Assembly (NCBI GenBank): GCA_016931995.1
Contig: JAFGDS010000042.1
Coordinates: 1 to 64,000, forward strand
Source of the DNA: Pirellulales bacterium
Lineage (GTDB): Bacteria; Planctomycetota; Planctomycetia; Pirellulales; Thermoguttaceae
DNA length: 64,000 bases
Direction: 5' to 3'
Shown here: positions 7,805 to 16,142 of the stretch, one piece after another
How positions within the stretch are numbered: position 1 is the first letter of the stretch
How the letters are laid out: each line of letters begins with the position of its first letter
Made by a program: the position numbers and the translations under genes
The notes under the pieces: generated by a model
The model's database searches: none
Seen by the model: the letters and a program-made list of their open reading frames with translations, nothing else
Told to the model about the DNA's origin: nothing

Positions 7805-9559
7805 TCATTTGTTGGTCAACGCGGACTTTTCGATAACGCTCGTATGGTCGTTGTCGATGGCAATGGGGCCGCCGTCCATCTTCACTTTGACGAGGTACTT
7901 GTCGGCCAGGTCCTTGGGTACTCGCCACGAGTACCGGCAGGTGAAGCCTCATCCATAGGAGAATTTGTCCGCGGCGACCTCCTTGCCGTCCTCGGTGGAG
8001 ATGGTGAAGGCGGGCTCGGGCGGCTGGCGGCCGTCGACCATGAGGCTCGTGCAGACCTCGTCCGCACTGCCCACCAGGGACAGGCCCAGCGAAACCGAGT
8101 CGGCGCCCGAGCGGTATTGCACGTCGACCACGGGGCGGTAGGGCGGGCCAAACGGCAGCGCGACCGTTTGGTCCTTCACGACGGTGAAGGGCTTCCCGTC
8201 GCGTTTGGCCCGGGCGGAAACCCGCGTGTACCGCACGATGGGCGGCCGGACGACCTCGCGGCCCGATCCGGCCAAGGCCTGGATGAGCGCCTTCATCAGC
8301 GAGGGCTCGCTGGCTTTTGGCTTGGCGGCATTGGCCTGCTCTTTCTTCGGCTCTTCCTTGGGCTTGGCCATGCCGGTCTGGTCGATCGTGTAGTCCAAGA
8401 GGCGCCACTGGCCTTCGGGCAGCGGGGCCTTGCCGTCGGCGTCGCTGACGACCTTCAGGAATCCCTTGTCGCCGTAGACGGTGGCGCGGTAGCCCTTGTT
8501 CGGGTTGGTGACGAAGCCGACCGGATCGTCGGACGGCTCGAGCGAGACGGTATCGCCCGTCGGGGAGACGACGAGGCGGAAGAACCGCCCATTGAGATTG
8601 ACGAGCTTGCCGACGAAATGGGCGCCCTCGGTGTTGGTGGGCTCGTAGGGATTGATTTGGCCCATTGGGGCGTCGGGGTCGAGGAGATAGAGCGTGTCGC
8701 CGCGCTGGGGATAGACGGTGCCGTCGGAAAGCTGGACGGTCGGGTCGATGCCCGAGGCGTCGTCGAACCGGCCGTTGCTGTTGAAATCGACAACCACGAC
8801 GCGGTACTTCTTGCCGTCGAGGGTGATCTCGCCGTCGCGATAGGCGGCGGCTTGGATCGAGCAATTCGAGTACGCGTAATCGACCGACGTGTTCAGATAC
8901 ACGCGAAGCGTGAACGCGTAGTCCACCTTCTTGCCGTCGAGCTCAATCGCCACGTCGATCTGGGGAAACATGGATTGCGCGTAATTCACCTCGTAGTTGC
9001 GCATCGTCCGGGCTTCGATCACCTGGTCGTCGGTCAGGTCGCCGTTGTGATTGAGATCGAAGTAGAGCCGGGCGTAGGGGACGGCCGGCTCCATTTTGGG
9101 CGCGGGCTTGTCGCCCTCGGACTTCTTCTCGTCCTTCGGGGCGTCGCTCTGTGTCGCCTCGTCCTTCTTCGCTTCATCCTTCTTGGCGTCGGCCTTGGGC
9201 TCGGCGGCGTCCAGGGCGAAGCCGAAGTGCTGGTCGCCCAGCGCGACGACTCCGCGGAAGGGGAACTTGGCCGCGTACTTCGCGGGCTCCTTGGTGATGA
9301 GCTTGGAGAATTCGGGCTTGCCTTCCTCACCCCGCCGGGTCGGCCTCGGGCCCTTGGCGTTGAACTGTATGAAGGTGGACTGCGGATACACCCGGCCGAA
9401 GATGTAGTCCGCCGATGGCCCACCGGCACGGATGCCCGTCGGCGTTTCGGCGACCTTCTTCAACTCAAGCTGGCAGGTTTCGGCGCCGGCGTCGAGCGTC
9501 CACGCGCCCAGCGCGACGACCGCCGCCACGCCGGCCAGAAACACAAACGTCCTTCTCAT
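7805..9559 (-). CDS. Candidate selenoprotein 2: paralog with the same in-frame UGA
   Basis: Full-length paralog of the preceding gene. Normal reading ends at UGA 7951-7949 after 536 residues. The frame continues 47 codons to TGA at 7807-7805, giving 584 residues with Sec at 537 and Cys at 541. The region reads FSYG-U-GFTCRYSWRVPK, then KYLVKVKMDGGPIAID, which aligns with SYAIRVQMDAGPFAID of the first copy although the DNA has diverged. Signal peptide at 1-26 with Cys29 near the mature end; Cys503 aligns with Cys511 of the paralog. Calcium-loop-like segments DLNHNGDLTDD and DFNSNGRFDD are present. A Lys/Asp/Glu-rich insert precedes the first loop. The start at 9559 has GGGGAGGA eight bases upstream; the in-frame ATG at 9577 is less well placed. 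Function unknown. Confidence 0.7.
7917..7951 (-). promoter_or_regulatory. SECIS-like hairpin just after UGA (paralog 2)
   Basis: The same 8-bp stem and UGG loop as in the first paralog (7935 to 7917), with identical spacing from UGA. The identical block runs from the TAT codon two before the UGA to CCCAA of the Lys codon. Sequence on both sides has diverged strongly, which points to constraint on RNA structure as well as on protein. Confidence 0.65.
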
Positions 9560-9979
9560 AAGCAAAGTCCTCCCCATGCTCCGTGACGTAGAACTCGAAT
9601 GGCACGATGCGCCGCCGGACGCCGCGGGTTTGTCCCACGGCGCCTTCGTTTTGGCACGCGACCGACATCTTATCACGACCCGGGGCGCGCGGCGACCAGA
9701 AATCTAGCCAACGGGCACACTTTTGGGCACCCGGTTGGGGGAAGCAAGAGACCGTGCCACTGGCTTTGCCAGTGTTGGGAGCAAGAGCGTGTGCCACTGG
9801 CTTTGCCAGTGTTGGGAGTCGTGGTACGGCACTGGCGGAGCCAGTGGCACTCACCGCAGAGCCAGTGGCACTCACCGCGGAGCCAGTGGCACACGGCACG
9901 GCACTGGCAAAGCCAGTGGCACTCAACCAGGAAGCGGCACTTGCCGAAGGGAACGGCCGGAACGAGACGCCGGACCGCG
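9560..9979. repeat. Cluster of GTGCCACTGGC/GCCAGTGGCAC hairpins
   Basis: This gene-free gap holds at least four full hairpins of the form CACTGGC-NNN-GCCAGTG. They lie at 9758-9774 (loop TTT), 9795-9811 (TTT), 9830-9846 (GGA) and 9902-9918 (AAA). Two half sites (GAGCCAGTGGCAC) sit at about 9860-9872 and 9880-9892. Single copies recur at 18183, 40301-40362, 45325 and 45481. Loop bases vary and arms are kept, which indicates selection or copying of the structure. Confidence 0.85.
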
Positions 9980-10465
9980 TCACTCGATGCCGGCCCCGAC
10001 GGGCTCGGGTTCGTCCTGCGCGTCGGGGAAGGTCCGCGACGATGGGTTGGGCCTGTCGCCTTGCACCCGGGCGACCACGGCGTTGAACTCCTCGGCGAAT
10101 TCGTGCCAGAAGTCGTCGTCGCGAAACCGCAACGGTTCGACCTGCTCGCCCCGAGCCAGCGCCCGCATCTCCCGCCGCAGCCGCACCATCGGGCCGGTGA
10201 ACCGGTTGCTCAGCCGGATGATATCCGCCACCACCAGTGGCAGCAGCAGCAGCGAGGCGATCAGCGCCGGGCCGTAGTGGAACCACATATCATCGAAATG
10301 CGTGTAGAACATCCTGGCCGGGCCGGTGAGCATCCGCCAGCACAAGAGCATGACGATCGCCGTGCCCAGACAGAGGAACCAATACATGATCACCCGCCAC
10401 ACCAAGGCGCCTTGGACGTGGGGATCGACGAACAAGTGTTTTCGCAGGCGTTTTTTGTCTATCAT
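9980..10465 (-). CDS. Membrane protein with HAMP-like segment
   Basis: A 161-residue protein with a basic N-terminus (MIDKKRLRKHLFVDPHVQG) and two transmembrane helices (about 22-43 and 62-83). These are followed by a HAMP-like segment, SNRFTGPMVRLRREMRALARGE, and a charged cytosolic tail. HAMP units relay conformational signals from membrane helices to cytosolic modules, but none is attached here, so it may act as a small adaptor or be a remnant of a larger receptor type. Start supported by AGGA seven bases upstream. It stands alone between repeat clusters. Confidence 0.75.
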   Translation of the reverse strand: MIDKKRLRKHLFVDPHVQGALVWRVIMYWFLCLGTAIVMLLCWRMLTGPARMFYTHFDDMWFHYGPALIASLLLLPLVVADIIRLSNRFTGPMVRLRREMRALARGEQVEPLRFRDDDFWHEFAEEFNAVVARVQGDRPNPSSRTFPDAQDEPEPVGAGIE

Positions 10466-10760
10466 GGCGATTCCTACCTATGGATTGGCCCAAGACGTGT
10501 TGGCGGAAGACGTTAGCCGCTAGGGAACCATAGCTTGCCCAAGACGTCTCTGACGGGGCTCGCCTCCAGAGTCCCCGACCCCTCTGGGAGAGGGTCAGGG
10601 TGAGGGTTTGTCGGCATCCCCCCATGGCCTGGTACCCCCCGTGAAGGGGTCCTAGTCGGGACCGATGGCTGACGTACGGCATACCCAAGGCTTGGCGGTC
10701 CCGGAACAGGTAGGTTAGGATACCTCACCAAGGCAGTATGGATGGATATCGGCCGATTCC
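10466..10760. repeat. Gene-free gap with a CCCTCTGGGAGAGGG hairpin
   Basis: CCCCTCTGGGAGAGGGTCAG followed by GGTGAGGG (10578-10606) is a member of the same family as the elements at 43073-43110 and 52064-52106. I see no gene in this stretch. Confidence 0.6.
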
Positions 10761-11105
10761 GACTACCTAACACGCTGGCACGCCGCGACCAACGGTCATG
10801 GCGAACAGACGAGTGACTTCCTGGTTCCCGCCGAGCGAATCGAACGGGCCATCCTCCTCCTTCGCGGGCAAAAGGAAGCCGACGCAATGGTATCACAAAA
10901 TGTGATACCATCGAAGCGGAGCCTGGGGGGTTCGCTACCCTACGCTTTCACCCAAGAGGGCGTCGCCATGCTCTCCAGCGTGCTCCGAAGCGAACGAGCG
11001 GTGCTAGTGAATATCGAGATCATGCGGACGTTCGTCCGCCTGCGGCAAATGCTGGCCTCGAACGTGGAATTGGCTCGGCGATTGGATGACTTGGAAAGGA
11101 AGGAA
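10761..11105 (+). pseudogene. Decayed ORF6N-domain gene
   Basis: One frame contains both ends of an ORF6N-type domain, the DNA-binding-like domain common in phage and mobile-element proteins. It shows [16 protein letters not shown] (from 10827) and then [34 protein letters not shown] and [12 protein letters not shown] (to 11102). The roughly 40 residues that normally lie between RGQK and the YAF-GVAMLSS block are gone, replaced by a short bridge, and the downstream C-terminal half is missing. No start codon with a ribosome site is visible. This looks like a broken mobile-element or phage gene. Confidence 0.7.
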
Positions 11106-11196
11106 GTTACGACGCGCATTTCCGGGTGGGGTGATGTCAAACTACAATGGCTGTTGCATTTGAAGTTTGACTCCACCGAATCTCTTTTCGCGGACA

Positions 11197-11484
11197 ATCC
11201 CCGAGGGCGAGCACGCCGTGATGGCGTGGGACGGAGCTGGCTTCCACACCAGCCGGTCGCTGGTCGTGCCGGGCAACGTCACGCTGGCGCAACTGCCTCC
11301 CTACAGCCCGGAATTGAACCCGGTCGAGAACCCGTGGCACTACCTGAAGAGCCATTTCTGGAGCAATCGCGCCTACGCCGCCCTGGAGCAAGCGGCGATG
11401 GCCGCCTGGCGCCTCGCCGTGCTCGACGAGCCCCTCATCCGCACCGTCCGCGCCGCCCCCTACCTCGATCGCGCTACTTCAGAT
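11197..11484 (+). pseudogene. IS630-family transposase, C-terminal remnant
   Basis: About 95 residues matching the DDE catalytic half of IS630 transposases: [11 protein letters not shown] (second Asp and His), then [19 protein letters not shown] with the third acidic residue, then SNRAY. The N-terminal helix-turn-helix and the first catalytic Asp are absent, and the frame differs from that of the ORF6N remnant immediately upstream. It runs to within a few bases of the end of the convergent methyltransferase gene. It is a dead fragment; I could not find terminal inverted repeats. Confidence 0.82.
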
Positions 11485-12153
11485 TATATGAAACTTATTC
11501 GCCGCCCACGTCCAGTGGCGGTCGGAGGTGGCTTGGACCGTGGACGGATCGACGCCCAGATCGGCCACGAGCCGGCCCATTTCTTCAACGGTGAGCGCCG
11601 CGCGAAGGGAATCGGCGAACATGCGGCGTTGGTGGGCGTTGGCGCCAGCGGCATGGGTATCGACCAGTCGGGCGAGCGCGGCCTCGTCCGCGGGACGGAA
11701 CAAGTCGCGGAGGAAGGCCAGTCCGCCCGGGGCCAACACCCGCCAGATCTCGCGGACCACGACTGCCGGATCGGGCACGTGATGAAGAAGACTGTTGGAG
11801 AACACCGTGGGGAATCGGTTTGCCGGGTGAGGCAGCCGTTTGGCGTCGGCTCGGGCGAGCGCGATCCGCCCGGCCAGCCCCGCGTCGCGGACGTTTCTCC
11901 GGCCCAGGGCGAGCATGTGTCCGGCCATGTCCACCGCCAGCACGCGGGCTGTCGGGCATTGCCGGCACAATTCGATCGGGATTTGGGCCGTGCCGGCGCC
12001 CAAGTCGAGCATCGCGTCGACGTTGGGTCCCACGGCCAACAAGTCGGCCACAAACGCGCGATTCACCTGGGCGTGGTCCATCGAGTCGTAATCGACGGCC
12101 TCGGCCAGCGTGTCCATGGCCTCTTCGGGTTCGAGCACGCGCGGCAACAACAT
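11479..12153 (-). CDS. Class I SAM-dependent methyltransferase
   Basis: A 224-residue methyltransferase of the UbiE/type-11 group. Motif I is [15 protein letters not shown] (about 46-60), followed by the acidic strand VLAVDMAG and [10 protein letters not shown]. The family motif [16 protein letters not shown] ends with a regulatory-like [19 protein letters not shown]. The substrate is unknown. The start at 12153 is chosen because [34 protein letters not shown] looks like the native N-terminus of this planctomycete group (residues given as motif only, split here as [14 protein letters not shown] then the rest). The bases just upstream are a copy of the GGGAGGCGACT repeat, so the ribosome site is weak. 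The gene abuts the IS630 remnant. Confidence 0.85.
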   Translation of the reverse strand: MLLPRVLEPEEAMDTLAEAVDYDSMDHAQVNRAFVADLLAVGPNVDAMLDLGAGTAQIPIELCRQCPTARVLAVDMAGHMLALGRRNVRDAGLAGRIALARADAKRLPHPANRFPTVFSNSLLHHVPDPAVVVREIWRVLAPGGLAFLRDLFRPADEAALARLVDTHAAGANAHQRRMFADSLRAALTVEEMGRLVADLGVDPSTVQATSDRHWTWAANKFHII

Positions 12154-12626
12154 GCTTGGTGGGAGGCGACTCCCTTCGCCGACAGAGGATTGCTTGTCCG
12201 CGAGAGCGACGACAAGAGGCGTTTCCCACACGGGGCTCACCACGAAAGTATCCCGCGCCTCTCTGGATCGTTCAAGCTCCGCCGGAGGTAGGCCGCGGGA
12301 CGGACAGGGTCTCGTCCGGGTGTGGTGGCTCGGGCGAGGGACCTCGCCGGCGCAGTTCACCCGGGCTCCGTAGACTCCCGCGCGAGCCCTTTCCGAGTGG
12401 AGTTTTTCTCCCCAAAACCGCCCCGCGGTCCGATCCCCCCGAGACTGGCCAGAGAACGCTGTAAAGCATTATTCAATAAACACTTAATGGCGACGTGGTC
12501 GTTGTGGTGGCGATGGGCCGTCTCCTAACCGAATGCTCACAAACCGCACGGGCGCAACGTGTTCGGTCCGATTTCCGGGAGCCGATTGACGCGCGGAGCG
12601 ATCCGGCTAAACTTTGACGTTCGCGT

Positions 12627-12667
12627 CTGTATGTTGTGGTTTCCCATGGGCGCACTACAATATATAG
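12627..12667 (+). promoter_or_regulatory. nrdJ promoter with two NrdR-box-like sites
   Basis: CAATATATAG (12658-12667) matches the NrdR-box core CWATATATWG at all ten positions. CTGTATGTTG (12627-12636) matches at eight of ten. Their starts are exactly 31 bp apart, three helical turns, which is the arrangement reported for NrdR repressor sites. A sigma70-like promoter overlaps them: TTGTGG (12634-12639), a 16-bp spacer, and TACAAT (12656-12661). Binding of NrdR with ATP/dATP would block RNA polymerase. A possible second start uses TTAGGA-17-TACAAT ending at 12723. Confidence 0.72.
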
Positions 12668-12839
12668 GGGTCCGGTTGCATGTTTACCCATTTATTAGGA
12701 GGATTCAGACCCCCCGGTACAATCTGGCATCGTGATCGTCGTTTTGGCTGGACGAGCCAGCCATGGTATTCATAATAGCATACATGCGTATAGTACTCGG
12801 TATGGACGCCCATCCGAGACTGAGGAAGGAACATCAGTC

Positions 12840-15800
12840 ATGGAAAAGCTGGAAGCGCAGCGGGTGGAGGACGCGGCCACGACGGTCGCGACGGACCGCC
12901 CGGAGGAAACGTCCGCGATGCGACGCGACGGCCTTTCGATCCAATCCGTTTTTTGCCCGGCCGACGTGGCCGATCCGTTCGATACGGTCGCCTGGGAGCT
13001 CCGCACGGCCGCGATCAAGGGCGAAGGGGGCGAGGTCCTCTTCGAGCAGACCAACTGCGAGATCCCGGCCACCTGGAGCCAGTTGGCCGCGAACGTGGTG
13101 GGCAGCAAATATCTCTACGGCGAGGTGGGCACTCCCCAGCGCGAGTCGGGCGCGCGGGCGCTCATCCACCGCGTCTGCCGGACAATCGCCGACTGGGGCA
13201 TCGGCGACGGCTATTTCGCCACGGCCGAAGACGGCGAACGCTTCTACCGCGAGTTGACCTGGCTTTGCCTGCACCAGCATGCCTCGTTCAACTCGCCCGT
13301 CTGGTTCAACGTCGGGCTGTACCACGAGTACGGCATCCGCGGCGCCTCGTGCAACTGGCACTGGGACGTGGAATCCGACCGGGCCGTCCAGCCCGACAAC
13401 CCCTACGAATACCCCCAGGCCTCGGCCTGCTTCATCCAAAGCGTCCAGGACAACATGGAGGACATCATGGAGCTGGCCCGCAGCGAGGCCATGCTCTTCA
13501 AATACGGATCGGGCACGGGCACGGACCTGTCGACGCTCCGGTCGCACCGCGAGAAGCTCGCTGGCGGCGGCAAGCCCTCCGGGCCGCTGTCGTTCATGCG
13601 GGTGTACGACCAGATCGCCGCGGTGGTTAAAAGCGGCGGCAAAACCCGCCGCGCCGCCAAGATGCAGTCGCTGAAGGTCTGGCATCCGGACGTGCTCGAG
13701 TTCATCGAGTGCAAGGGCCGCGAGGAGAAAAAGGCCCTGCTCTTGATCGAGGAGGGGTACGAGCCGGACGAAGCCTATAGCTCGATTCTTTTCCAAAACG
13801 CCAACCTGTCGGTCCGCGTTTCCGACGATTTTCTCGGCGCGGTCGAGGCGAACCAGCCGTGGGCAACCCACTGGGTGACCGACGCGTCCCGCGAGGGGCC
13901 GACCCATCGGGCGCGCGAGTTGATGGACCGCATTTCCCAGGCGGCGTGGGCCTGCGGCGACCCAGGGCTCCAGTACGACACGACGATCAATCGCTGGCAC
14001 ACCTGCCCGAACTCGGGCCGGATCAACGCCTCGAACCCGTGCAGCGAGTACATGTTTCTGGACGACTCGGCCTGCAACCTGGCGAGCATCAACCTGATGA
14101 AGTTCCGCCGGGAGGACGGCGGTTTCGACGTCGAGCGGTTTCGCGCGGCGTGCCGGCTGGTGTTCATCGCCCAGGAGATCCTGGTCGATCACGCCAGCTA
14201 TCCCACCAGCCGGATCGCGGCGAACAGCCACCGATTCCGGCCGATCGGGTTGGGCTACTCGAACCTGGGCAGCCTCGTCATGGCCAGCGGGCTGCCGTAC
14301 GACTCGGACGAAGCCCGCGGCCTGTGCGGCGCGATCACGGCCCTGCTGCACGGCGCGGCCAACCTCGCCAGCGCGGAGCTGGCGTCGATCGTCGGGCCGT
14401 TCGAGGGGTACGAAGAGAACCGGGCGCCCATGCTCCGCGTGATGCAGCGCCATCGCGACAAGGTGGACGAAATCCGCCACGCGCCAGACGACCTGGTCGA
14501 GGCCGCCGCGCGGCTCTGGGACGAAGTGCTCCGCCAGGGGCACCAGCACGGCTTCCGCAACGCCCAGGCCACCGTGCTCGCGCCGACCGGCACGATCAGC
14601 TTCATGATGGACTGCGACACGACCGGCATCGAGCCGGATATCGCGCTGGTGAAGTACAAGCAGTTGGCCGGCGGCGGCGTGTTGAAGCTGGTGAACCAGA
14701 CCGTGCCCTTGGGCCTGGCGACGCTCGGCTACGACGATCCGCGGATCCAAGCCATCGTCGAACACATCAACACCCACGACACCATCGAAGGCGCGGCCGA
14801 TTTGAAGGACGAGCATCTGGCCGTGTTCGACTGCGCGTTTCAGCCGCCGGGCGGAACCCGGTCCATTCCTTGGATGGCCCACGTCCGCATGATGGCCGCC
14901 GCGCAGCCGTTCATTTCCGGCGCTATCTCCAAGACGGTCAATATGCCCAAGGACAGCACGGTCGACGACGTCGCGCAGGCGTACATGGAGGGGTGGCGCA
15001 TGGGCCTGAAGGCGCTGGCCATCTACCGCGACGGGTCGAAGGGCGCGCAGCCGGTTTCGACCAAAAAGAAGAGGGAAAAAGAGGCCGAAAAGGCCATCGC
15101 CGCCCCGCGCCGCGAGCGTCTGCAAGACACGCGGCACTCGATCACGCACAAGTTCAACGTGGCCGGCCACGAGGGCTACATCACCGTGGGGCTCTATCCG
15201 GACGGGCGGCCGGGCGAGATCTTCATCACCATGGCCAAGGAAGGCAGCACCATCGGCGGCATGATGGACTGCTTCGGCACGGCCATCTCGATGAGCCTGC
15301 AATACGGCGTGCCCCTGGAGGTCTACGTCAAGAAGTTCTCCCACACGCGGTTCGAGCCGATGGGCCACACGACCAATCCGGACGTGCGGTTCGCCAAAAG
15401 CATCATCGACTACATCTTCCGCTGGCTGGGCGTGACGTTCCTGCCGGGCTTCCGCGAGGCCAACGGCGGCGCGCCGGCCGAACAACCCCCGGAGGGCGCA
15501 CCCGGCGGCGACGCCGAAGCAGAGCCCGGGCCCGCCGCCATGAAGGCCGGTGGGCCAATCGCGGGGCAAGGACCAGCCGGCCAGAACGACGGAAACCCCG
15601 CCGCCGGCAACGGCCATCACGGCCGGTCCAACGGCGCCGCGTCTCGGTCGGGCGTGAAGACCCGGGCGAGCATCGCCGTGCTGGAAAGGGTTCTCGCGTC
15701 TCCCTGGATCGACTTGCCCACCACGCCGGCCGCCCCGCCCAGCGCCGGCCGTAGCGAGCAGTTCGCCAGCTTCCAGACCGACGCGCCCGCGTGCGACGAA

Positions 15801-15875
15801 TGCGGCGCGATCACCGTCCGCAACGGCAACTGCTACCTGTGCCACAACTGCGGCAACAGCATGGGCTGCTCGTGA
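12840..15875 (+). CDS. nrdJ: Adenosylcobalamin-dependent (class II) ribonucleotide reductase
   Basis: A 1011-residue class II ribonucleotide reductase. It reduces ribonucleotides to deoxyribonucleotides using adenosylcobalamin, so it needs no oxygen or radical subunit. The catalytic barrel shows SFNSPVWFNVG, ASACFIQSVQDN, GSGTGTDLSTLRS, NPCSEYMFLDDSACNLASINL and LAPTGTISFMMDCDTTGIEP. The TSCPD domain follows (HKFNVAGHEGYITVGLYPDG, GSTIGGMMDCFGTAIS). A 110-residue Gly/Ala/Pro-rich linker (about 880-985) leads to a C-terminal Cys cluster CDECG...CYLCHNCGNSMGCS, which re-reduces the active site or binds zinc. The start at 12840 has GAGGAAGGA upstream; the in-frame codon at 12732 would add an unrelated leader. 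Regulation by NrdR is suggested by the upstream boxes. Confidence 0.97.
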   Translation: MEKLEAQRVEDAATTVATDRPEETSAMRRDGLSIQSVFCPADVADPFDTVAWELRTAAIKGEGGEVLFEQTNCEIPATWSQLAANVVGSKYLYGEVGTPQRESGARALIHRVCRTIADWGIGDGYFATAEDGERFYRELTWLCLHQHASFNSPVWFNVGLYHEYGIRGASCNWHWDVESDRAVQPDNPYEYPQASACFIQSVQDNMEDIMELARSEAMLFKYGSGTGTDLSTLRSHREKLAGGGKPSGPLSFMRVYDQIAAVVKSGGKTRRAAKMQSLKVWHPDVLEFIECKGREEKKALLLIEEGYEPDEAYSSILFQNANLSVRVSDDFLGAVEANQPWATHWVTDASREGPTHRARELMDRISQAAWACGDPGLQYDTTINRWHTCPNSGRINASNPCSEYMFLDDSACNLASINLMKFRREDGGFDVERFRAACRLVFIAQEILVDHASYPTSRIAANSHRFRPIGLGYSNLGSLVMASGLPYDSDEARGLCGAITALLHGAANLASAELASIVGPFEGYEENRAPMLRVMQRHRDKVDEIRHAPDDLVEAAARLWDEVLRQGHQHGFRNAQATVLAPTGTISFMMDCDTTGIEPDIALVKYKQLAGGGVLKLVNQTVPLGLATLGYDDPRIQAIVEHINTHDTIEGAADLKDEHLAVFDCAFQPPGGTRSIPWMAHVRMMAAAQPFISGAISKTVNMPKDSTVDDVAQAYMEGWRMGLKALAIYRDGSKGAQPVSTKKKREKEAEKAIAAPRRERLQDTRHSITHKFNVAGHEGYITVGLYPDGRPGEIFITMAKEGSTIGGMMDCFGTAISMSLQYGVPLEVYVKKFSHTRFEPMGHTTNPDVRFAKSIIDYIFRWLGVTFLPGFREANGGAPAEQPPEGAPGGDAEAEPGPAAMKAGGPIAGQGPAGQNDGNPAAGNGHHGRSNGAASRSGVKTRASIAVLERVLASPWIDLPTTPAAPPSAGRSEQFASFQTDAPACDECGAITVRNGNCYLCHNCGNSMGCS

Positions 15876-15906
15876 GAATGATGCCTTAAGGACGAAGGAA
15901 AGAATC

Positions 15907-16104
15907 ACCACGGAGGCACGGAGAAAAAGAGACGGAAGGAACCGCGAAGGGACGCGAATGAACACGAATGGGGTTTGGGATTCGGAATCGACGATCACAG
16001 CCTCAACGGTCAATCCCGCGCTGCCTGACTCCTTCTCATTCGCGTTGGTTCGCGTCCCTTCGCGGTTCCCTACCTTCTGTTACCTCCGTGTTCTCCGTGG
16101 TGAA
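15907..16104. repeat. Long imperfect inverted repeat of CACGGAGG/GAAGGGACGCGAA type
   Basis: The left arm (15907-15970, ACCACGGAGGCACGGAG, then GGAACCGCGAAGGGACGCGAA) recurs in inverted orientation at 16036-16104. It lies between the convergent nrdJ and nitroreductase genes, so one transcript from either side would form a hairpin about 60 bp long. It could act as a bidirectional end of transcription, but its composition is that of a mobile intergenic repeat. Confidence 0.8.
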
Positions 16105-16142
16105 CTCCGTTCGTTCGACCTTGGGCGACGTTCCGTGCGGTA

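Noticed and set aside
5699-9559. UGA read as Trp throughout (alternative code)
   Set aside because: Other genes end at UGA in normal places (for example vsr, whose UGA overlaps the next start), so UGA is an ordinary stop here.
7637-9586. Long plus-strand frame opposite selenoprotein candidate 2
   Set aside because: Antisense shadow; low-complexity VGDLAV-like sequence, while the minus-strand frame has signal peptide, ribosome site and a paralog.
9754-9921. CRISPR array
   Set aside because: Units are palindromic hairpins 15-25 bp long at irregular spacing without spacers of constant length, and there is no cas gene.
12668-12839. Cobalamin riboswitch ahead of nrdJ
   Set aside because: I could not find the B12 box or the paired helices in the leader; NrdR boxes explain regulation better.
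12834-16013. Long minus-strand frame opposite nrdJ (over 1000 codons)
   Set aside because: Antisense shadow of a high-GC gene; composition is Arg/Val/Ala-rich without domains, and nrdJ is certain.
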